41,674 bases of DNA. Source: Cylindrobasidium torrendii FP15055 ss-10. Its lineage: Eukaryota; Basidiomycota; Agaricomycetes; Agaricales; Physalacriaceae. The DNA lies in assembly GCA_000934385.1 (NCBI GenBank), contig KN880646.1:1-41674 (forward strand), in the 5' to 3' direction. The notes under the pieces are model-generated. The model made no database searches. It was not told where the DNA came from and worked only from the letters and a program-made list of their open reading frames with translations. Position numbers and translations under genes: made by a program. Shown here in pieces: positions 21,330-31,313 of the stretch. Numbering within the stretch: the first letter of the stretch is position 1; every line of letters begins with the position of its first letter.

Positions 21330-22880
21330 TGGTGGACGACAAGGCGAAGACGAGGGCTCATCGGGTACTGGAATGGCGCACAGCGACAGTCTCGCTCTTG
21401 ACCGCCAGCGATGGAGCGACGCCAGAAGAAGTTGATGAGCACTGTTCTCAGCGTTTCGGAGGACGACCAGCAGGACGAAATCGAGCGGGATGAGTCCGAG
21501 GGGAAATAACCCAGCATCCCCGCGCAGGTTGGCCGTAGCGGACAAGAAGGCCGAGGCGCACGACCAGCACCGAAGCCCAATCGCCTCTTTTCGACGACGA
21601 GAGGATGAGGAGCGTACGAGTCAAAGTTGGATGGGCCGGAGGATGACAGCGACAAGGGCGTCGTTATGGCCCTGTGCAAGGTGCATATGCATGGTTGGGT
21701 GAGTCGCTGCTTCCCATCTTATCTCTGTCCCCTTTTTCTGTACGACCTTACCAACGCAAGTTTCCAGGCTTGGGACTTTGGCTGCAACCTTGGCACCAAG
21801 AACATTTTGCGCTGGAGCTGGATGCGACTCGGCCGTCTAGCCAAATCTTGTCAATGTACATCGGACAGGTATGTTCGCCACTACAAAGCTCGTTCGCCCT
21901 CGTTTACTCAATTCGACTGCCAGTGTGTACATCGCTTTCTGGCCCGGAACTAGGCTGATACCTCCATCGTCTGCGCGAACACTTGCTCGTAGGGGTGTCA
22001 CACCAGAACTGCCGCCGCCGGAACTACCAGTACCTCAACATCGTCAAAGAGGGCGCGAACGACACCACCGACTGATTCTCTCGGCATTTCTGTCGCGCCC
22101 GTCCAGCCATCAAGACCCAAGTTAACTCTGCGATTATCTTCGGAGTCGACGCTGTGGGAACAGCCGTATTGGTGCTGCCTGCGCGTGTCAGGAAGCTCAA
22201 ACGACTTGTTGCCCATGGGATCAAGGAGGGGAATCCATCAGCGGCTTGTGCAGATTCTGTTTCGGAACCATGGGCGCGGCAGGATGTGGTATACGGGATC
22301 GAGGGTATGTTGAAGGACCGTTGGGAACCGGTGAGTATTCTTGACTTTCTGTTACGTCTGGCAGGATACTGATATCCAGGTAGAAATGCAATGCCTATGG
22401 CCTGAGTGGTGCGCCTGGACAGTGCGCGGGCGGCAAGTGCCCAAAGGCGTCCCATCAACATCTGGTTTCTCATCAAGCTCCAGCCTCCGAGCGGCGGTAT
22501 GTCCGAGGCCAGCATGGCGCGCGTACCCGAAGAAAAAACCTGTCGAAGTTATCTAGGACAAAAGACGCTCAAGGCCATTTCATCAAACGCATATTTGGCT
22601 GGGGGACAGTCGTTGGGATCATGTGCAGGGAGGCCCTACCAAAGAAACATGTACCCACCGCGCGAGAAAAGGCTGAGCTCGTCGCCAATGGTCAACATGT
22701 ACCACAGACGGGACCTAGTGAGCCCAGGGTGTTTCCTGCGCCGCCTACACAACCGACGGGACTTGCGGGTGCTGGACGGATGGTGCTTCTGCGTGACATG
22801 GGTACAGAGCGCCAGCATCCTATGGGGTAGTCCCTTCACCATCCTCTCGCGCATCCGGAACAAAACCATACATTGAAGCT
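21330..22880 (+). pseudogene. Uncertain or decayed gene divergent to family B copy 3
   Basis: From an ATG at 21330 the region contains gene-like pieces in changing frames: an acidic stretch SEDDQQDEIERDESEG (about 21440-21505), KGVVMALCKVHMHGW before a GTGAGT donor at about 21700, HFALELDATRPSSQILSMYIGQ-like sequence before a GTATGT donor at about 21870, and after about 22385 a frame with KCNAYGLSGAPGQC and CPKASHQHL, a possible Cys/His metal site. Intron-like spacers separate some pieces, yet stops and frame changes prevented assembly of one protein. The family is unknown. It could be a working intron-rich gene read wrongly, or a relic. Confidence 0.3.
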
Positions 22881-23217
22881 GCGTACTTGTTGGGTGGAGG
22901 CCGGGATGCAGCACCGTATGGCAGACAATATTTCTAGCAAGCCAGCGTCGCGCGCTGAAAGAAGCGGGGCTGCTGCGACGACATGTTTTCTAGGTATCGT
23001 GGTCATTCTGAGGGTACACTATTCTATTGAACTGTACTCTTCCTCAATTGATGTCGGTGTTTTGAGAAGCTATGTGTTGCACATGCATGTCCACATTTGT
23101 CCTTGCTCTCAGACTCGGGTCACTGATCACCAATCATCTGCGAGGCTAAAGCCTAGCGCTTAGTAGCGCCTTGTCACGAGCTCCTTGAGGGCTGTGCGTA
23201 ATCTGCCTTTCACCATC
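22881..23217. other. Upstream region of the TPR-CHAT gene
   Basis: No gene or clear regulatory motif was recognised between the uncertain locus and the proposed TPR-CHAT start at 23218. Confidence 0.4.
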
Positions 23218-26200
23218 ATGGACAGCGATTTCATATATTTCTCGGATACCCATAATCCCGATCATGTATGTGGCCACACACCTCCGTTCCTACCGATGGC
23301 TCATTGTGTGAAGCTGGGTAGCTGGATGTGCGGCTTGCCACTAGTGGTATCTGAACATATACCTTCATTTCTGATGATGGCTCATTTGTGTCAGAGAGAC
23401 AAGGGGATCTCGGCCAGCGAGCGTGAACGACTACAGAATGAAGCGGTAGTTGGGCATGCACCTTCATTTCTGCAGATAGCTCACTCTGTATCAGCTAGAG
23501 AAATTCGAGAGTGGGATGCTTGAAATGTTCAAACGTCTTGCTCAAAATATGGTATTTGGGCATATAGGTCCATCTTTGTTAATCGCTCATTTTGTACCAG
23601 ACTACGGAGTACAAACGTCGACAAGATGATGTTGAGGGGTGCAGCTGCATAACATCGTTTCTGCAGATGACTTATTGCGTAGCAGGCTATCGAGCTCGAG
23701 AGTATGCCGGACAGCAACCCCAAGAAAGTCTACCTCCTGGCCAAGCATGGGGTCACGTATCACAAGCGTTTTGAGGCCACTGGGGAAGTGGAGGGCCTTG
23801 ACCGCTGCATAGAGACTTTTCGCCGTGCGTTGGAGCTTCCTGGCACTGATGTGGCTATGACCGAGGCTCTGATGGACAGTATTGGGATTTGCCTTGCTAA
23901 ACGCACTGAGAGATTTGGTCTCTTCGACGATGTCGACGAGGCCATTGACCTGCTCCAAAAAGCGGTAAAACGGAGGAAGGAAGATGCCTCATCCATGCCG
24001 GATTGGCTCGCCATCCTCGGACGCACATTTTGCTTTCGCTTCGACCATTTTGGCCACCTTGAAGACATCGATAGCTCGATTACAGTTCTTCAGCAAGCCG
24101 CCAAACTTTCTGAAAGCAATCCTAGCTATTCCACTTTCCTTACCAACTATGGAAGCACTCTGTGCCGCCGGTTCGAAAATGTCGGCAACATCGCAGACCT
24201 GGACAGTGCGATACATGCTCAACGCCGCGCTGTGGATCTCACAACTCCAGATGATCAGCTTCTACCGTGGCGATTGGGCTGTCTGGGACGTTCACTCAGA
24301 CATAGATTTGACTATTCAGGTCATGTTCAAGATATCGACGAAGCCATTCAAGCAAGTAACCAAGCTGCGTATTTGACAGCGAGTGGTGACTCAGAATATG
24401 CGCAGCATCTGGAGGACATTGGAGGAAGTTTAAACCTGCGCTTTACTCGCTTTGGCGGCTTAGAGTGTCTAGACACGGCTATCGACGCACAAGAACGTGC
24501 CATTCAACTTACTCCGGCCAAAGATCATCACCTTCCGTACTATTTGAACAACCTTTCTGTTTCTCTGAGGCTACGCTCTGAGTCCCCGGGTCGGAGGATG
24601 AAAGATATCGACGAGGCCTTGTCAGCACAGAAACGCGCTATAGACCTCATTTCTGACGAAAGTCCGACGTTTCTGACCAATCTGGCAAACTGCTATATTC
24701 ATCGGTTCGAGAATAGCGGCAACTTTGGTGATCTTGAGAAGTCCATTTCTGTGCAACAGCGCGCAGTAGACTTGACTCCAAAAGTTCATCCTAGGCTTCC
24801 CTCTCAGTTGCACAACCTTGCGAATCTCTTGGTCGCACGATTCAGATGCACCGACTGTCTTGACGATGTAGAGCAGGCAACCATCATGCATCGCCGGGCT
24901 GTCGACCTAACACCAAGTGACCACGCAAACTTGCCTGAACAACTCGACGGCCTTGGGACAGCACTCAGGTTTCGGTTCAGCAGCATTGGTGACCTTGCGG
25001 ACCTCAACGAAGCTATTGTAGCGGGACAGCGCGCAGTCGAGCTTACTGCAAATGACAGTCCAGCCTTTCCCATGCGTCTGGCCAATCTCGGGCGGTCCCT
25101 CGGTCGGCGGTTCTCGTACACTGGCGACATTGCAGACATAGAAGACGCTGCGGCAGCACTCGCCAAGTCCATTGAACTTACTCCAGAGGGTCATCGATGG
25201 CTACCAGACCGCCTGACGAGCTATGGGTCAGTGTGCATGGACCGGTATGAACACACCAGGAGCCTCGAGTGTCTGGCAGACGCAGTAGCAGCACATTCCA
25301 AAGCTGTAGGATTGCTTTCCGAGGATCATCCTGATTTTCCTGACAACCTCAACCATTGGGGTATATCTCTGAGGGCTCGATTTTTCGCGACACAGAATAT
25401 GGAAGACATCAAAAGGGCAATAGAGATGCAACGGCGCGCTGCGAGGCTTTCACCAAACGACCATCCTTGGACAGTGAACATCCTCATCAGTCTTGGCATG
25501 ACCTACATCGACCGCATTCATGAAGAATTCTCCATGAGCGACTGCACAGAGGCGCTCAAGGTTCTCCACACTGCTGCATTTGCGAAAGGGTCTTTTTCAG
25601 GGTCCTTGATAGCCGCTCAAACGCTCGTTCGCTTGGTGAACATGTATCCCACCGTCAGAGAGGCTTATGATGTCGATATTCTGGCCGTGTATGCTCGCAT
25701 CCTGGAGTCGATCCCAAAGGCTGCATGGGTCGGGCACATATTGTCCAGGCGATATAAGGAGTTGTCGAGGCTCAAGAAAGACGTGAGCATGGCCGTTACA
25801 GCAGCTCTCGAAGTGGGAAAAAATACGCTGGCCTTGGAATGGTTCGAAGGTATTGTAATCCTTCTTCTGCTTCAAACAACTTGGTAACAACTGTGTCTAT
25901 CCAGCCGGACGTGCCATTGTTTGGAGTCAAGTACAGAATCTTCGTACGCCGCACGATGAGTTGTTTGATTTATACCCAGAGCACGCCAAAAACCTCGCAC
26001 AAGTAGCGGCTGATCTTGAGCGTGCAACCAGACGGGAGACGCTTGTTGACTCCACCGACGAGGGCATCATGCACAAGAGCCTTGAGGAACAAGGAATCTC
26101 TCATCGCCGACTAGCCACACGGTACGAAGCCCTTGTAGAGGAAATTCGAGGGCTGCCTGGGTTCGAGAGCTTCTTACGTTCCAGAAGAATCGAGGAGCTG

Positions 26201-27424
26201 AAAGGCGCTGCTCGCGAGAACCTCATTGTCTGCCTCAACGTAGATTCGAAAAGCTGCAGTGCACTCGTCCTGTCTCATCACGGGACATTGACGGGAAAAG
26301 ACGTTCACCATGTACCTCTTCCCGGCCTCACTTTGAGGTGCTGCAAAATCTGGAAAGCTATGCTGGACTGGTACCGCCGCCATGAAGCTCAAGATGCAAG
26401 AGCTGGTTACCTATCACCTTTCGATGAGCATGACAGGGCCGACGAACCGCCAGAGGCCATCATTCTCCGACTTCTTGCAGAGATGTGGAATTTGGTCGTA
26501 AAACCGATACTCGATGCAGTCGAAGCCATTGGCATCCCTGAGAAAGGACTCCTCCATATCACTTGGTGTATGTCTGATGTCCTGTCGTTCCTTCCTTTCC
26601 ATGCCGCCGGGCTGTACGACTCGGGGGACGATGCAACGAAGGCGTTCAACAGGATAGTATCATCGTACATTCCCACGCTTTCCTCCATTCTACCCCGTGG
26701 TTCACCTCAAGCGCAAGCAAGCGGGGACGCTTGCAAGATATCCGTTGTGATACAACCGGACTCGCCAGCCAGTTCTACACTACCCGCGTTGCGCGGCACA
26801 ATCACGGAAGCAGAGAAAATTCGGGCTCACATACCTACAAACGACTTTACCCTACTCGAAGGTGCGGCTGGAACGGTATCGAGTGTTCTGGATGCTATGC
26901 AGCAACATCCATGGGTGCATCTTGCCTGCCATGGCGTGCAGAACGCTGCCGAGCCACTCGAGAGCGCACTTGTACTGCACGACGGCCGTCTAACGCTCTC
27001 CAAGATGATGGAAACGAGCCTGCCTAATGCTGAGCTGGCCTTTCTCTCAGCTTGTGAGACAGCAATGGGCGACAGCAATGTTCCAAACGAGGCCGTGCAC
27101 CTTGCTGCAGGCATGCTTGCGGCGGGCTACAAGACTGTCGTCGGGACACTGTGGTCGATTGGTGATTACGAGGCGCCGCTTGTTGCGGATGTGTTCTATG
27201 GGACCTTACTGCAGGAGCAGAAGGCGACCGGAAAGCTGGACACGGCGTACGCGCTTCACAGAGCTGTCGAAGCGTTGAGGAAGAAGGTGGGAGAAAGGGA
27301 GTTTGTTCGCTGGATGCCGTTTGTGCACTACGGTCTTAGGGACCCGTCGGCAAGCATGTCGAAAGGAGACAAACAGCAGGTACGCCATATTGTTGTAGTC
27401 CTAAAACGGGAGCTGACCGCCTGA
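23218..27424 (+). CDS. TPR-repeat protein with C-terminal CHAT (caspase-like) domain
   Basis: Proposed exons: 23218-23265, 23314-23346, 23395-23445, 23495-23551, 23601-23630, 23686-25849, 25905-27424; 1300 residues. Residues 1-73 come from five mini-exons, all split at phase 0. About 75-720 is an array of around a dozen tetratricopeptide-like repeats of 40-50 residues (pattern QRAVDLTP...LPxxLxxLGxSLxxRFxxxGDLxDL). The C-terminus is a CHAT domain with the clan CD dyad: His in HLACHG (about 1137) and Cys in FLSACETA (about 1178), then GTLWSIGD. CHAT proteases usually act on partners held by the repeats; the substrate here is unknown. A shorter model starting at 23704 lacks the mini-exons. The mini-exon model leads directly into AIELES before the first repeat. 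The main body is certain; the 5' end is inferred. Confidence 0.88.
23266..23685 (+). repeat. Five mutually similar introns in the TPR-CHAT gene
   Basis: The intervals 23266-23313, 23347-23394, 23446-23494, 23552-23600 and 23631-23685 each start GT and end AG. The first four are 48 or 49 nt. They share a common sequence: GTAT, then CATATACCTTCATTTCTG, then GATGGCTCATTTTGT, then CAG. The last 47 nt of the fifth (from 23639) align to the same pattern. The segments between them (33, 51, 57 and 30 nt) are not visibly similar, so the introns, not the exons, are the repeated unit. Confidence 0.65.
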
Positions 27425-28059
27425 CGAAGGAGGGCTTTTGAGCACTGGAGAAGACGTTTGGTGCTCGGGATTCGTGGTCGATATAAACCTCGAAAGAGGT
27501 TGGTTTGTGACCGAGTGAGCTACATAAATGCGAATGCTCACTCGTGAGTACTGGACATATTTTCCGTGGCCTTTCTATGTACAAATTGCCTTGTAGGATA
27601 CTCTGCGTGTGGACAGCGGACTGCGGTCCAGCCTTTGGCCACTTAAGCCTCCGAATTCACTCCTCGGTTTGGGGCTCCCACCACCTTACGATTATCGCGA
27701 GCTTCTTGATATGTATGTGACTTGTACTTCCCATCTCAGTCTTCGAGTTCGACGCATCGGCATCCCTTTACAAATGCACAGAAAGAGTATATAACAATAG
27801 TAATAATGATACAAAGCGCAACTACTACGACTACGATTCCGACTACGCAACAGTCAACACAGGGTCTCCGTCCACGACAAATACTGGCAGCCCGCTGCAG
27901 AGAGCGCAAAGAGCCGGCAGCGCCCCAGGGACGCGCAGGCGTCTCTTTGTACACCGCGAAGAGTGTCGTCCAGGAGATCCAAACCGACGGCGCAGTGTCC
28001 AGGAAGCCAACCTCCCAAGGGTACGCGAATCAGGCATGATAGCCCGGAGTCGGCAAACG
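27425..28059. other. Convergent 3' region of TPR-CHAT and family B copy 2
   Basis: About 27885-28059 matches the 3' flank of family B copy 3, including CCGCTGCAGAGAGCGCAAAG and the stretch just after the stop codon. This probably includes the 3' untranslated region of B copy 2. Nothing else is recognised. Confidence 0.45.
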
Positions 28060-29079
28060 TTATAAGTTGGCCAGAGTACGCCTTGTTCGCTTGCTATGGG
28101 GACCGTCCTGTTCGCACGGGGCCTTGCGCTTTCGAGATGGAAAAGTTGCCACTGTCGGAACGGCTAATGTTTTCCTGGTACTGACGTCGGACCGCGCGGC
28201 GTCGAGCAGACAGCCGGCATTGCGCTTGACGCGCTTGGCACACGGTGCACCCTGGTCGCTGGGGGTTTTGCGTTTTGAAGATCTTGTGGCTTTCACTTGC
28301 GGAGCCGGTGGCTTCTTGCCACCAGTGCTGACCTGCGCAAGCGAATGTTCCAATGCGTTGCAGGCATCCTCGCATTCACTGAGGGCAACACACAGGCTGT
28401 CGTTGTACCAGAAACCGCTGAAAGTGTTGACCAGGAAGTTGAATGCGTTGTGGCTGGTCGTGATGGGATGAGCAGTGCGTGGGTAGAATAAAGGTAGGTT
28501 CGCGTAAGGGCGCTGGTGTATGGTGACTTCGCCAGTGATAGGATGTTTGAGAAAGAGATCCGCGTTGAATGTTTTCCTGATTTCTAAGGTGTGAGGAGCA
28601 CTCTGTAACTCGGTCACCTAAATGCGAGTTAGCATTTTGCTGGAACTAGCGGGTCATTGGTAGGCTCACGTTGTCGAATCGACGTCGCTGTGATGGTGGC
28701 AATCGTGTATTGCTCATGTACAATTCAGATAGTACCGCAACTGTGGATGAAGTAGGGCGCAGCGCTAGCTCGCAGGCATCGAAAAGATCATGGGTTGCCG
28801 ATTGCACTGTCACCAATGAGAATGCAGTTGTCAGCGGAAGGTAGGGACGCACGATGTAGCTGGTTCATAGGGTCCTTCGCAACACGATCTTTGAACTCTC
28901 CTGGTTCCATCCCAGATGCAGTCCCGTATGTGCGAATCTGTTTGATTTGAGCGCTGGACCTGGGGCGTAGCTGGCGAACGTACAACAAGCATCTCGCCCT
29001 CTACAACTATCCTGAATTTCTTTGTCGCCCCGAAAAGAGGGGAAGTGGAAATGCAGTCTTCGGTAAATTTGGCGTACAT
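28060..29079 (-). CDS. Family B protein, copy 2 (unknown, nuclear-type tail)
   Basis: Family not recognised. Exons in transcription order are 29079-28984, 28937-28853, 28806-28670 and 28617-28060, giving 291 residues. Introns are GTACGT...AAACAG, GTGCGT...GACAG and GTGAGC...TTTAG, all in the phases of the other B genes. Blocks: MYAKFTEDCISTS, LSELYMSNTRLPPSQRRRFD, ELQSAPHTLEIR, FLKHPITGEVTVH-like sequence, and RTAHPITTSHNAFNFLV. The tail has two basic modules, SKRKTPSDQGAPCAKRVKR and SRKRKAPCEQDGPHSKRTRR, separated by about 25 residues; each resembles a bipartite nuclear-localisation signal. Without splicing intron 1 the frame breaks, which supports that intron. It is head-to-head with family A copy 2, 222 bp apart. 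Confidence 0.78.
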
Positions 29080-29092
29080 GTTGGCGATGATA

Positions 29093-29112
29093 GTGAGAGT
29101 AGGTGATCGTCG
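29093..29112 (-). promoter_or_regulatory. Family B leader element, copy 2
   Basis: Identical in all 20 bases, and in its 13-bp distance to the start codon, to 21169-21188 upstream of B copy 3. B copy 1 has only a partial match in the corresponding place. Confidence 0.5.
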
Positions 29113-29183
29113 CGGTTGGTTGTGATGGTCAAAAGCAGAGTTAGGTTCCGAAACGTGGACGCGTCACAGTGTGACTTGGCTGT

Positions 29184-29221
29184 CCGATCACGTGGACAGA
29201 CCTTTGATCGTCGATCAGTTG
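29184..29221 (+). promoter_or_regulatory. Conserved A/B intergenic element, copy 2 (CACGTG core)
   Basis: Starts CCGATCACGTGGACAGA and continues to GATCGTCGATC, matching 7884-7921 in the same orientation relative to gene A. A TATAAG follows directly at 29222-29227, about 75 bases before the A start codon. Confidence 0.65.
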
Positions 29222-29301
29222 TATAAGTACCAGGCGCGCGTGGCCATTTGTCTCTTCACCTTGGACCAGTACCACTACTGTCTCCGTCATCGGGAGTGGC
29301 T

Positions 29302-30807
29302 ATGGCCACGGAAGAAGGCGGCTGGGACGACTTTTGGCCTAAAGACAAGGCTGAACGACGTGACTGGCGGGAGGTACTCCCGCCTGACGAACGTCCTATC
29401 CTTGGCTATGTTCCAGACGACTTCTTATACCCCGAACGCTACGAGGACAACCTCGAACTCAACAGCTTTGATCCCGGCAAGCGGCTGCACACCACTTCAG
29501 ACCAGTACATATCTACGTCGAAATCTACTCCTACGAAGTTAAGGAATGCCGATAACTACAATCAGCGTGTCAAGTGGAAGGGGACGCATAAGGGAGCTCT
29601 TGTAACACCTATTGCCATTTACGGTGACAAGGACCTCCTTACCGGTGAAGCTGGGACATCCAACGTATGCCACGCTATTGCCGTGGCAATCTCAGCCGAG
29701 GAGGTGAGCACAGCGCATTTTTTTGTTGGTGTTATTCTGACGCCACTTACTAGGGATGGACCATTGACCTTCTTCGCGGCGTTCTGCCCGGTATCTGCTG
29801 GCCTGATGTTCGTCTCAACCTCTATCATGGTAAGCTTTTGCGCTTTTCATTTAATCTATTGGCCTAATCCACGAATTCTGAAGCCAAAGAAACGTTCCAT
29901 TCGGAGGAAGGAAACTGTTACTGGATCATTGTCCCAATCATGTCACCGAACAATGTCAACATTATCCCTGCACTCCTCAAGGTGCTCAAATATAATGGTC
30001 TGCGGAGCACAAAATTGGAAAATCGTATTCTCGTCACGGATGCAAGCACTTTACTCATTAGTGTTATGTGATTTCTGACATCGCTTGCAGATCTGTCCCG
30101 TTCGTTTGTCTCCTAAGGGCTGGTGGTACTATGCCTTTCCTATTCAGCACCGCGATGGACCCGATTTCAGTATCTTCAACTCCGACACTGGGGAGCAGAT
30201 ACGCCCAGAGCCAGGGCGTATCCTTTACAGGAAGAACGGAATCATCTTCCCGAGCTCGAATGACCCTCAATTCATGTTGCATGCCAGTGCACAGCGCCTA
30301 TATCATCTGGAGCAGGTTCTCGAGGTCAAACTTGCCAGCGACTTCAACCCTCTTCAAAAGACCATGTTGCGCGAAATTCGAGATGTATCGAAAGACTGGT
30401 TCGGGAAGCGAATGAGGAAGCGGGTCACCGAGTGGAACGCTGCTGTCAACGGTAAACCTGAGGGGGAGAAGACGGCGGCACCGGCTCCCAACGCTCCTCC
30501 TGTGCGTCAGGGCCCCGACCCTGCCAATCCCGAGCAGGACGCACCAGGACCCAGCACTCGCAACACCAAGAGGACGCTCGCGCCGTACGTCGACGACATC
30601 GATCGCTTGCTCAAGAAAGCGTCCAAGTCGGAGGGTCAGGATTTTAGTGATGATGAGGACGATGCTCCTGTGGCCGGACCCAGCACTAAGCAGAGAGGCA
30701 AGCGTCGTGCTCGTACCCCCTCCGAGTCGAGTGGCTCCGATGCGTCTGCTCCGGAGTCTCCGCTGCCCCGCCCGAAGACCAAGAAGAGGAAGCCCACCGG
30801 TCCCTAA
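29302..30807 (+). CDS. Family A protein, copy 2 (unknown, nuclear-type tail)
   Basis: Family not recognised. Exons 29302-29703, 29754-29829, 29884-30032 and 30091-30807 give 447 residues. It begins MATEEGGWDDFWPKDKAERR, like copy 1. Other shared blocks are ERPILGYVPDDFLYPERY, GWTIDLLRGVLPG, YWIIVPIMSPNNVNIIPALL, GWWYYAFPIQHRDGP and NGIIFPSSNDPQFMLHASA. The last 140 residues are Pro/Ser-rich with an acidic patch (DFSDDEDDAPVAGP) and basic KQRGKRRAR and RPKTKKRK stretches. No signal peptide, membrane helix or known catalytic motif is seen. Intron 3 (30033-30090) begins GTCACG, a weak donor, but phase and position agree with copy 1 and it has a CTGAC branch site. The start is fixed by similarity to copy 1; no upstream in-frame ATG exists nearby. 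Confidence 0.8.
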
Positions 30808-31313
30808 TTTCCATACTTTCCTTTTCCTTCAAGTGTCAACAATACGACTCACTCACACTCACATTCATATTCATACTCTTTTTTACTCTTCACTGATCCT
30901 ACTTCTGTCTATGCCCTTACATTATGCTCCGTGCTGTATTCACGATGTGGATATGCACATAGATTGTCATATGTCTTAGGAATAATCAATATAGTATGTG
31001 GTTTTTGGCCTATGTTACCATCACTGTGCGAAAGACTGGCTGCTGGAAACCCTGATAAGTTTGCGATCGCAGTTCGCATATCCCTTCATGAGCGCCCTCT
31101 TCTTAGTGTGGGCAAGGTCTATCTATCGTCACGCGTCGTCCAAACCTTGTCCCAAGTGCAGCATCGCTATGAAGGGTCCAGCAATCGAAGTGACCTTGTG
31201 CAAACGTATTTGTCGGTGTAATGCAAGTGATATAGAGCATGAATGAAAGTGATGGGTAAATCTATGTGCGAGAACATGGCCAGAACTATGGCTACAGATA
31301 ACGTCTATAATAT
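30808..31313. other. Convergent intergenic stretch
   Basis: About 500 bp between the end of family A copy 2 and the end of the alpha/beta hydrolase. It starts with a pyrimidine-rich stretch carrying repeated CTCAC/CATTCATAT words, probably 3' untranslated region. An 82-codon open frame at 30998-31246 shows no family likeness. Confidence 0.4.

Noticed and set aside
22024..22515. 163-codon open frame on the minus strand
   Set aside because: It is opposite plus-strand frames with intron-like borders and has no recognisable domain; probably a shadow.
23185..23523. 112-codon single open frame upstream of the TPR-CHAT repeats
   Set aside because: Its apparent repeated peptide (PSFLxMAH) is explained better as translation through repeated GT...AG introns between mini-exons.
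23266..23685. Regular repeats as a CRISPR array
   Set aside because: The host is a fungus, the repeats are degenerate with splice-site ends, and spacing is uneven.
30998..31246. 82-codon open frame with a cysteine-rich end
   Set aside because: It lies in a convergent 3' region, has no upstream promoter feature and no family likeness.
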